Positions 55,703 to 64,000 of a stretch of DNA of 64,000 bases are shown here, piece after piece. This DNA is from Arabidopsis thaliana (Eukaryota; Streptophyta; Magnoliopsida; Brassicales; Brassicaceae), in NCBI RefSeq assembly GCF_000001735.4, contig NC_003075.7, forward strand, positions 5,643,001-5,707,000, written 5' to 3'. The position numbers and the translations under genes were made by a program. The notes beneath the pieces are model-generated. The model was given only the letters and a program-made list of their open reading frames with translations. It made no database searches and was not told where the DNA came from. Numbering within the stretch: position 1 is the first letter of the stretch; each line of letters opens with the position of its first letter.

Positions 55703-58678
55703 TTAGGTCTTGAACCCACGCTACGTGTGGGTTTATTAATATTTGTTAAAATTAAAAATAGAACAGTTAAATTATAAAATTGAAAACACATGTCAAAGAG
55801 TATTTTACAGTTTAATTTGACGCTTGGTACAAAACTAATATGACATGCTTTGATTTTGAGCATGGGATAATTACGGGCTTTATATCAGATTCTCAAAACT
55901 TCCTTGTATTCAAAAAACAAAAACAAAAACAACACAAATTACATTTTCTTCACAAACTTCCTCTAAATCCCACTTTGACTCTCTTGGATCTGTTTTAGTC
56001 TTCCGCTAATGAACTCAGGTTAGAGCTGTTTTTATCTTACTTCTCGCTACTTGAGCACTCACTGATTTATTTTCGGTCTCTAACCCATTGCAACAAACTT
56101 GGTTGGTTTAGAGCTTTAACCACATGAATATGAATTTCTTAGGTTTTGGATCCAAAGTTTGAGTTTTTTATTTTATTTTCTATGGTGTCTAAAATCAAAT
56201 TTGATATAAAAAATCATAAATCAATTTTGTTTTCTCATATTCAATTAGCAGCCAATACATACATTTTCGTATTTCTCTTCACATTCATCGTTTTCGTACT
56301 CTTGTATTCCTTCTCGTCATCTTAATTGTCAAATATTTATGACTATTGTCATCGTTAGTTTCTTCCTCTTCCATACATTCTACTTTCTTCTATGTAAAAT
56401 TTTAGTTAAAAACAGAGAAACAAAATTAAATTTACTAACCTTACCTAATCATATAGCTCCATAAGCCTTTGAATTGATTATCCGAAACAACATCATTCGT
56501 TTGATCTTCTAATTTGAAATTCGATGTCTTTCTACCAGAACTTAGTTCCACGTCACCATAATACTTCTCACCATTCCACCTCAAGACAATAATACCAGAA
56601 ACTTCGATATCAAATTTGAGCTACATATAAACCAAATATTGTCGAGGTCATGTGAAAACTGTTTTCTCACCTTTATTTTTTCTTATCATATAATCCAAGT
56701 TTGTCTTATTGTGTCATAATCAAACCTCTTCTCGCTCACAACAATGACCCTCTCCCTTTATCTATCTTTTGATTATCGCGCGTCTATCCGTGTTTCTCTC
56801 GTTTCCTTTATTTTTTACATGAAAAGCAACTATTGTTGTTATCTAGATTACGATGTCAATTGTTTATAATTCAAAAAAAATTCTCATCAATTAAATTTAT
56901 CGCCTTTCTTACGTTTAACCAATTGCCGTTTTTGATTGAAATGTTACCAATTAGATGAGTAAGTTGTTTCGTTGAAACAACACTCAAATATCCATGCATC
57001 AATTCGAGAGTTTCCTTCCACACACACACCTACGTTCATACTTCATACATCAAAAATCATTAGGTTACTAATGTAAACTAAAAAAGCTGTTTAGAAAATT
57101 AAATGCAATGTAGATAGTTATGAAGTATGAACTGATACAATAACTTGCTAGTATTTATAACAAAATAATAAGTGCTGGAAGATTTAGGATTTCTTGTTTT
57201 TTAAAGATATCTAAAACAATTGAAAAAAATTGTATTTTTAAACATTTCCTAGTCATTATCATAACAATTTTTTGTCAACTTAACTTTATGTTATGTGATA
57301 ATATATCAAAAATATAGTTATGGTAGTTAACATTTTAATTTATGTAAACATGCTTAAAATGATAGCATTAACCTCAATTTTAGTTATTATTGCCAAAAGA
57401 AAAAAAATCACCTTGCATCTACATATGTTATCTTTCTTGTTTCCATATGTTTTTTTTTTGTGTGAAAGATATCTAATATTTATAGGAACATATTTCTTTG
57501 TTATGTTGCTTTCACAGTTATATTGTTACCCGGCTACTCTTAACAAAACTGATCATATTTAATTTTTATTTTTTTTTGTAATTCTTTTTATCCATCAATT
57601 TTCCGTAAAAGATATTTCGTTGATGCTTTGTGTCACTGACCTATTGCTCCCAATTTTGTTATTCAATACCGTGATAGATACACAATCATTGTGAATTTGT
57701 GATTACTCTTCACAACCACGAAGGAGAAGAGAGGAGAAAAATATGATACATACCAAAATAATAAGCATATACAAAAATACTTCATATATCAAAAAACTCG
57801 CAAAACGATAAGACATTAATCACCTTAGATATGCTTGTTCTCTAAATCTGTTACGTAAGAGATTAAATTCAAACTAAACGATAAGACATTCCCAATTTTC
57901 TTTTACTCTTCTTCTTTCTTCTCTAATTCTTTTCCCATATCTCTTCCTCTCCACCTCTGTCTATCACTTCATCGATGGAAGTGAAACAAACAACGGCAAC
58001 GTTGACTCGTTGAGTCCTTGACATAGTGATCAAAACAGTGGCGATGAAACCGAATATGGCTTGAGTGCACGATGGATATGACACGTTGACGGAGGATTCA
58101 CTTCTCTCTCGAAGCTATCATGGCTATGGATTTCCATCACGTATGCAACGCATACAACCTAAAACGTAACGATGACTTAATATTTTACGTCAGTCATCAC
58201 TACCACCATCATCGCCAGCATAATCACACTTTCGACGACAAACACAAATCTATCACTTCTATTATGGAGGAAATAACCAACTTTTTGCAATGACGGTGAT
58301 TTTGTTTTTCATCCTCCAGTCCTTTAGAATTGGGTTAAATAGCATATTTATAAGAGATTGTTACCGAAAATTACGAAACCGACTTCCTTATATTTATAGC
58401 AGTTTGTAACATAGCTAGGTATTAAGATTTTACATATGACCGCATATTCTAACCGGGCTAAATTTCCTTTTCCAAAAAAAGAATAATTAATTTTGTTACC
58501 TATTCTCGCCATGATTTTTCTTTTAAGTTTATGGTAGATATCAATTTTTGTTTTTCTTTTTGTTAAGTTATTTTGAGAATTTATGCTAAATATTGATGTG
58601 GACCAATAATATCATGTTTTTAAAATCCTATGTGGACACCTTTAAAACCAAATAACCTCAACTTTTATATAGTATAGA
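55703..58678 (-). mobile_element. Non-autonomous Helitron, 2.98 kb
   Basis: On the minus strand it starts TCTATACTATATAAAAGTTG (58678), the classic Arabidopsis Helitron 5' end. It finishes with a hairpin ACCCACACGTAGCGTGGGT, spacer, and CTAA at 55703, with A and T host bases on either side and no target duplication. No Rep or helicase domain and no credible gene inside. It lies 86 bp past the transporter stop codon. Confidence 0.8.
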
Positions 58679-58688
58679 TTGTTGCTGG

Positions 58689-58871
58689 GTGAGTTTTTTC
58701 CTAAAATGTGACAGTTTAGTCGCACCAACCGTTGAAGGTAGTTCCAGTGGTGCAAATAAGGAAACAACTATAAATGGTTTTTTACAAATATCTGATTTCA
58801 GTAGTAGAAGACTATTGTTAGTTGTTACCTCGACTATTATTCTCCTTCAACTTTTTTGGTCATTTCAATAG
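58689..58871 (+). pseudogene. Short ORF with C-terminal hydrophobic tail
   Basis: 60 codons ending RLLLVVTSTIILLQLFWSF, a possible single tail anchor, preceded by a Ser/Thr-rich stretch. It looks like the 3' end of a gene for a tail-anchored membrane protein, but no family can be named and it may be a chance ORF. Confidence 0.25.
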
Positions 58872-58879
58872 CTTTACCT

Positions 58880-59449
58880 TTTTACTTTAATATTCTATTT
58901 TGTGTTTTCTGTGAATATGATTTTAGTTTTCAAGGATTCCCTTATTTTTCGCCGGCTTTTGTATTTCAAAACTGCATTTTAAGTGGGTGATTGGTTCGTC
59001 TGTAGCTGTAAAAATTTTGCGGTAGGTGTGATGACTTTAGCTTTAGGTTTTATTGTTGTAGAAATTAGGCTGTAAATTTTATTAATATAATATTATTACT
59101 TAAATAAATTGATTGTAGAAATAAAATTTTGGTTGTATGTATTTTTAAACAAGAAAATATTATTGGTAAATTGTACTTATATGTTATATTATATTATTTA
59201 CAAATATCAATTTAATATATATATTAAAAAACAATGTGAGTTATATATATGTCCTAAAGTAGATATTTACCTACTATTTATATTCATAAAACTAAATTTA
59301 ATATATATATATATATATGAAAACTATAAAAAAAAATTTTAAATGAAAAATAAAGTGAAAAGAAATGAAAAAGATATCGACCTTTTAAAGACCACTTTAA
59401 AAAAACTTGATTTAGGCTGTAAGAAAAAATAGGAAAGCTACGACATAAA
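58880..59449. other. AT-rich intergenic DNA
   Basis: No gene recognised. Confidence 0.45.
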
Positions 59450-60188
59450 ATAGAAACTCTATAAATTAATACTCGATAAATTAATAAACACGATATATTA
59501 ATAAATTTTGCCGGTCCCAAGTCGGGACAATGTAAAAATTAACCAAAATCGATAAGATAATAAGATAATAAATTTTTTGAAATCCCTATGTAAAGTTATA
59601 GTCCCACTAATATTATAAATTAATAATCATAAATCTTAAGTATATATTTTAAGACTAATTTTTATATGAATTTTTTGTTCAAGCTACAATTACAATTCGT
59701 TTTAAAATACAACTAGTATGATATCTGTTGTAGTCACATAACTATTTGCGTATTTGATCCGTTATAGTTGATTTTGTAAAATCTTTTATTTGAGAAAGCA
59801 TTGCTAAGAATTGTGTAAAGAGAAATTGGATTAAGCTTCATGTTTACGTTTACGTTCACGTTCACGTTAATATTGTAGATATACATACACAATATCTTGC
59901 CAAAAAATAAATTAAAGAAGTCAAAGAAAAATAAAAACCTAACATAATTATATATGCAAACAACAAAGCATATAGATAATTAAATTAATAAACATTTTCA
60001 AAAGAATATAGTATTGTATTTTACACAAACATTTCTATAAATTAATATTTATTAACTTATACGATAAATTAATATTTATTAACTTATACGATAAATTAAT
60101 AAATATTAATTTATAAGATAAATTAATATCACTATAAATTAATAAAATTTCATGGTCCTAACATTATTAATTTATAGAGTTTCTACTG
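59450..60188. mobile_element. Emigrant-like element 2
   Basis: Inverted copy of 37074-37765. The right end ...TATAGAGTTTCTACTG is intact and followed by TA (60189-60190); the left end TAGAAACTCTATAAATTAAT has lost its CAG. It lies 310 bp upstream of the second arginase start. Confidence 0.75.
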
Positions 60189-60498
60189 TAATTGTTTCAA
60201 TTCTGAAGCTATAGTTTTTAATGGTTTTACAAATTTTCAACAATCTAACCAATCATGTCCAAAAGTCGTATCATATCCTTATATTTTTTCATTGTATTAT
60301 TTTTAAAAATTTGTAAATTTTAAGACCAAAAAACAATTTTTTTTTGTTTTATCAGAAAAGCAAATAATCAATTGCCTGATTCATTTTCGTAGCTCCACCG
60401 AGAAAACTCCGAGTGGCCGAAACAGAGATTTCGCAGAGGAACCATCACTGATTGTGTCACCGAACCATTGATCTTCAAGTTCCGATCCAATTTCAGAT

Positions 60499-62180
60499 AT
60501 GTCGAGGATTATTGGTAGAAAAGGGATTAACTATATCCATAGACTAAATTCTGCGTCGTTCACGAGCGTATCTGCTTCTTCAATCGAGAAAGGGCAAAAT
60601 CGCGTGATTGATGCTTCGTTAACTCTTATTCGTGAAAGGGCAAAACTCAAAGTAAACACTTTTTTGTAAAGCTTTGTCATTTATTAATGTTTGTGTTCAT
60701 GTCTGTTTATGTGATTATTGTCTGTGTAGGGAGAGTTAGTGCGTCTTTTAGGTGGAGCTAAAGCTTCAACATCTCTTCTTGGTGTACCACTTGGTCACAA
60801 CTCTTCTTTTCTTCAAGGTCCTGCTTTTGCTCCTCCTCGTATTCGAGAAGCTATTTGGTGTGGTAGCACAAACTCTGCCACTGAAGAAGGTAACATGGGT
60901 TTCATTATGAACTTATAAAGTTTCATGCTTTGTATAGCAACAGTCTTGATTCTGAATTATGGTTTCTGTTGTTATTGGATCACCTTGCTTGTGCTGTTCT
61001 ATGGTTTATACAGTCATTGATGATTGGTTTTGACCTTTGTGTTTGGTAGACTTGTTTGTCTTTTGATATTGATCTGTTGAATGAATTGCAGGGAAGGAGT
61101 TGAAGGATCCACGGGTTCTAACTGATGTTGGGGATGTTCCGGTACAAGAGATTAGAGATTGTGGGGTTGATGATGATAGACTGATGAATGTCATAAGTGA
61201 ATCTGTGAAGTTGGTGATGGAAGAGGTAAAGCTATTTGACAGCTCTAGTGTTACGCCACTTCATGTATTTAGTCTTTTGTGATACTTACTAGATCATTTT
61301 TATGTACCTAGGGGCTAAAAGTTTTCTGTTTTGACTTTTGACATACTGGTTTAAGGTCAATGAATCTAAAAGTTCAAGTAACTGAACATTTGTTTGTTGT
61401 GTCAGGAACCATTGCGTCCGTTGGTCTTAGGTGGAGACCATTCCATATCTTATCCTGTTGTGAGAGCGGTTTCTGAGAAGCTTGGAGGGCCTGTGGACAT
61501 TCTTCATCTTGATGCACATCCGGATATATATGACTGTTTTGAAGGAAATAAGTACTCTCATGCATCTTCTTTTGCTCGTATCATGGAAGGTGGCTATGCG
61601 CGTAGGCTTTTACAGGTTTGTCTGATTTCTCTGTTGTATATACATCACAATCTCTGGGAAAGATAAGGAGAACCAAAACTTTATTGTAGGTTGGGATCAG
61701 ATCGATAAACCAGGAAGGACGGGAACAAGGCAAGAGGTTTGGAGTAGAACAGTATGAGATGCGAACCTTCTCGAAAGATCGCCCAATGTTGGAAAATCTG
61801 GTAATCTATCTCTCCCTAAAGTTAGACAAGACAAAGAGTATTAATACATTCCTTCTTGCTTATTAGAGGTTTTGTGCATTTGGTACATTTCAAGTCGTAT
61901 ATTGAATTGGTTTGTACAGAAATTAGGGGAAGGAGTGAAGGGGGTATACATCTCGATAGACGTTGACTGTCTCGATCCGGCATTTGCACCTGGAGTGTCG
62001 CATATCGAACCAGGAGGTCTCTCTTTCCGTGACGTCCTTAACATCTTACACAACCTTCAGGCAGATGTTGTCGGGGCTGACGTTGTCGAGTTCAACCCGC
62101 AGCGTGATACTGTTGACGGCATGACAGCAATGGTTGCAGCTAAGCTTGTTAGAGAATTAGCTGCGAAAATCTCGAAATGA
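60499..62180 (+). CDS. ARGAH1: Arginase, ARGAH1-like (six exons)
   Basis: Exons 60499-60651, 60730-60889, 61092-61225, 61406-61615, 61690-61800 and 61920-62180, all GT-AG, join to 1029 bases, 342 aa, without lesion. Reaction: L-arginine to ornithine plus urea, expected in mitochondria. The leader MSRIIGRKGINYIHRLNSAS is basic and Ser-rich. Manganese ligands: GGDHS (His161), DAHPD (Asp185, His187, Asp189) and SIDVDCLDP (Asp270, Asp272). Exons 2-6 have exactly the lengths of the minus-strand paralogue (160, 134, 210, 111, 261), so the pair is an old tandem duplication now 55 kb apart and in opposite orientation. Length equals Arabidopsis ARGAH1 as I remember it. The ATG has no in-frame upstream competitor in the leader. 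Confidence 0.96.
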
Positions 62181-62387
62181 AACAGAATGGTAATTTTGGA
62201 GTTTGTTTTTTGTTATGTTTCATCGTGCAAGTTTGTAACATTCATATAGGTTCTTGAATGCAATAAGTCTGGCTCCATAGACGGAGTATCAAACAAACAT
62301 AATATGAATTCTGATCTAAGGCTATAAAATCAATGTTCATATGCCTCATAACCTCTCTGTTTTTTTTCTGCTTTTAATTTCGTGAAA

Positions 62388-62916
62388 CATTAATAATGTT
62401 GGGACCAGAAAATTCTATTAATTTATAGAGTTATTAATTTATTAATCTATGAAGAGAATTTTTTGTTTTTATTCTTTTGAAATTTTCCTATTGAAAGTTT
62501 ACGATATTGCGATACCTTTAGAACCAATTATACGTAAGGAAACAATTATCTCGTTTATAACTCTTCACAATTGTGGATGCAATTTGAGAAGACAACACAA
62601 CAAGTTTTTAATGTAGTAAGGAAGATTAGAGATCCCCAACAAGAATGTAAGTGCAAGAATAAGCAAACAACACTAGAATAATATTTTACTATATATTTTA
62701 GATTATATATATATATTCTTTTATTTTTAATATAATTATTAATTTATGATATTGATGGTACCATATTTTTACATAGGATTTTCAAAAACATTATTATCTT
62801 ACTAAGTTATCGATATGTGTCGTTTTTTACATTAGTCCCAACTCGGAACCAACATAATTTATTTATTTATAGAGGTTATTGATTTATCGAATATTAAATT
62901 TATGGAGGTTTTACTG
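62388..62916. mobile_element. Emigrant-like element 3
   Basis: The right end (reverse complement CAGTAAAACCTCCATAAATT) is nearly the canonical Emigrant terminus and is followed by TA. The left end is truncated near ATTAATAATGTTGGGACC. It begins about 200 bp after the arginase stop codon. Confidence 0.7.
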
Positions 62917-62918
62917 TA

Positions 62919-64000
62919 GTTTTACACTTTTGTCTATATTTTCGTTAGTTATAGAAAGACTTAATAGACAAAAAATCTAAAATATAATAAAGAATTTTTT
63001 TAATGTAACATAAAATGAAAGAGTAAATGAAAAATTTAGAACTCTTTTCTCTGATTAGTTGAGTTGATATATTTGAATATTAAAAAATCTTCCAAATAAA
63101 ACTTATAGATGATACATCTATTTTTCTATAACATCTTTAGTTTTTATTTGTTCTTTTTGTACTTTCTCAAGTACAAATGAAAGAAAAATAGAAAAATATT
63201 TCGATTTTTTTATCAAACAATGAAAATTAATATTTATTTAAATAAATCAGAAGAAGAACCCAAGTAAGTTTAAGTTGGTCTTGTGATTTATTATTTAATA
63301 ACATGTATAATCGTTCGGTAGTAATGATTAATGGAATTTCTTAAATATGATCCAATTATAACATTATTACATAATTTTTGTTCATCAAGAAAAAATTTCT
63401 TCTATTTTTGTTTCCGTTTTGAGTTATATGACATTTAGATGGTTTTGTTAAGTCACATTATATGGTAATATAAACATTCGATTAGTAAAAACCTTGTAAA
63501 ATATATATTGCCTTTACTTAAAAAAAATATGTTTATTTTAATGTAGAAAAAAAATATTTCACTTTTTACTCTTATATGTTTAATATATATTGCCTTTACT
63601 TAAAAAAATCTACTCACAAGAATCCAAAACATAATAAGAAAACAAAATGCAACAATAGAAAATATACAACAAATGGTATCTTAATACTTGTATAAAGTGC
63701 AAAATTTGTCCTAGAAATAAAGGCAAATCATTTGCATCAATACTAATAGTTAAATATGCCAATAGTTGGTATATTAAAAATATATTGTTTAAGGCTTAAT
63801 TATTTAAAAATCTCATATCTTTAAAAAAATGATTTGGAACAATCTATTTTAAAATGAAAATTTCCACGATAATTATCGAACAATGTAGAAAAATAGGAAG
63901 AATTCTTGGCAACAAATGGAATTATCACTTAGTTATAAATCTTTTACATGAATTAATGCACTCTCATAATGGAACTTTACCAAAAAAAAAAAAAAATTAA
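62919..64000. other. AT-rich intergenic DNA
   Basis: No gene or transposon boundary recognised. A duplicated phrase (ATATATTGCCTTTACTTAAAAAAA, split here by its flanks) occurs at about 63500 and 63585. Confidence 0.45.

Noticed and set aside
61872-62180. ATG upstream of arginase exon 6 as a separate gene
   Set aside because: It is the last exon read through the preceding intron; the splice acceptor at 61919 explains it.
1-64000. tRNA, rRNA or other structural RNA genes
   Set aside because: I looked for conserved tRNA boxes and rRNA segments by eye on both strands and saw none; a tRNAscan run would settle it.

Overview
This is nuclear plant DNA, almost certainly from Arabidopsis or a close Brassicaceae relative. 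The evidence is intron-containing plant genes with GT-AG introns, an AT-rich background dense in nested transposons, TE families typical of Arabidopsis (Emigrant-like, ATREP-like Helitrons, VANDAL/Kaonashi-like MULEs, tRNA-Asp-primed gypsy elements), and two arginase genes that match my memory of the Arabidopsis ARGAH2 and ARGAH1 proteins in exon structure and length. All identifications come from reading the sequence and from memory. No search was run.

Only four host genes look intact. Two arginases bracket the window: an ARGAH2-like gene on the minus strand (3654-5693, 344 aa) and an ARGAH1-like gene on the plus strand (60499-62180, 342 aa), each with six exons. Between them lie two small secreted cysteine-rich genes on the minus strand (14276-14665 and 30818-31220, 93 aa each), which sit in duplicated segments. 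A Pht1-type phosphate transporter gene (40124 to 55616) is a pseudogene. It carries point lesions and is split by a 13.9-kb transposon.

Layout: 1-3.6 kb holds a 5'-truncated LINE with a perfect 19-bp target duplication, a hAT remnant and a Stowaway MITE. 3.6-5.7 kb is the first arginase. 7.7-8.4 kb has a duplicated arginase exon 1-2 fragment beside a CACTA transposase fragment. 8.5-13.7 kb is a gypsy pol remnant split by a non-autonomous LTR element (A). 13.7-15.1 kb is secreted-peptide segment 1. 16-25.4 kb holds an inverted pair of LTR-like repeats, one of them interrupted by LTR element B of the same family as A. 25.4-29.2 kb has unassigned ORFs, AT-rich repeats and a hAT element. 29.8-32.9 kb is secreted-peptide segment 2, Helitron-like ends and a third decayed upstream copy. 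36.2-39.7 kb is a row of small DNA transposons with readable ends (hAT, Emigrant-like, Helitron, MULE). 40.1-55.6 kb is the split phosphate transporter. 55.7-58.7 kb is a Helitron. 59.4-62.9 kb is the second arginase flanked by Emigrant-like MITEs.

The most interesting object is the 13,946-bp MULE (40902-54847, 10-bp target duplication). It carries a MURA transposase, a DUF1985 plus Ulp1-peptidase gene, three F-box-like gene copies and an intact RPA/OB-fold-like gene. At least ten perfect copies of the palindrome TGTACGTACA and many CGTACA half sites are scattered through it, and I saw none elsewhere in the window. This is the layout expected of a sequence-specific self-recognition (VANC-type anti-silencing) system. 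A second unexplained signal is in LTR elements A and B: nine pairs of a GTGTCGATCGACAC-like palindrome, always spaced 20-22 bp centre to centre, about two helical turns.
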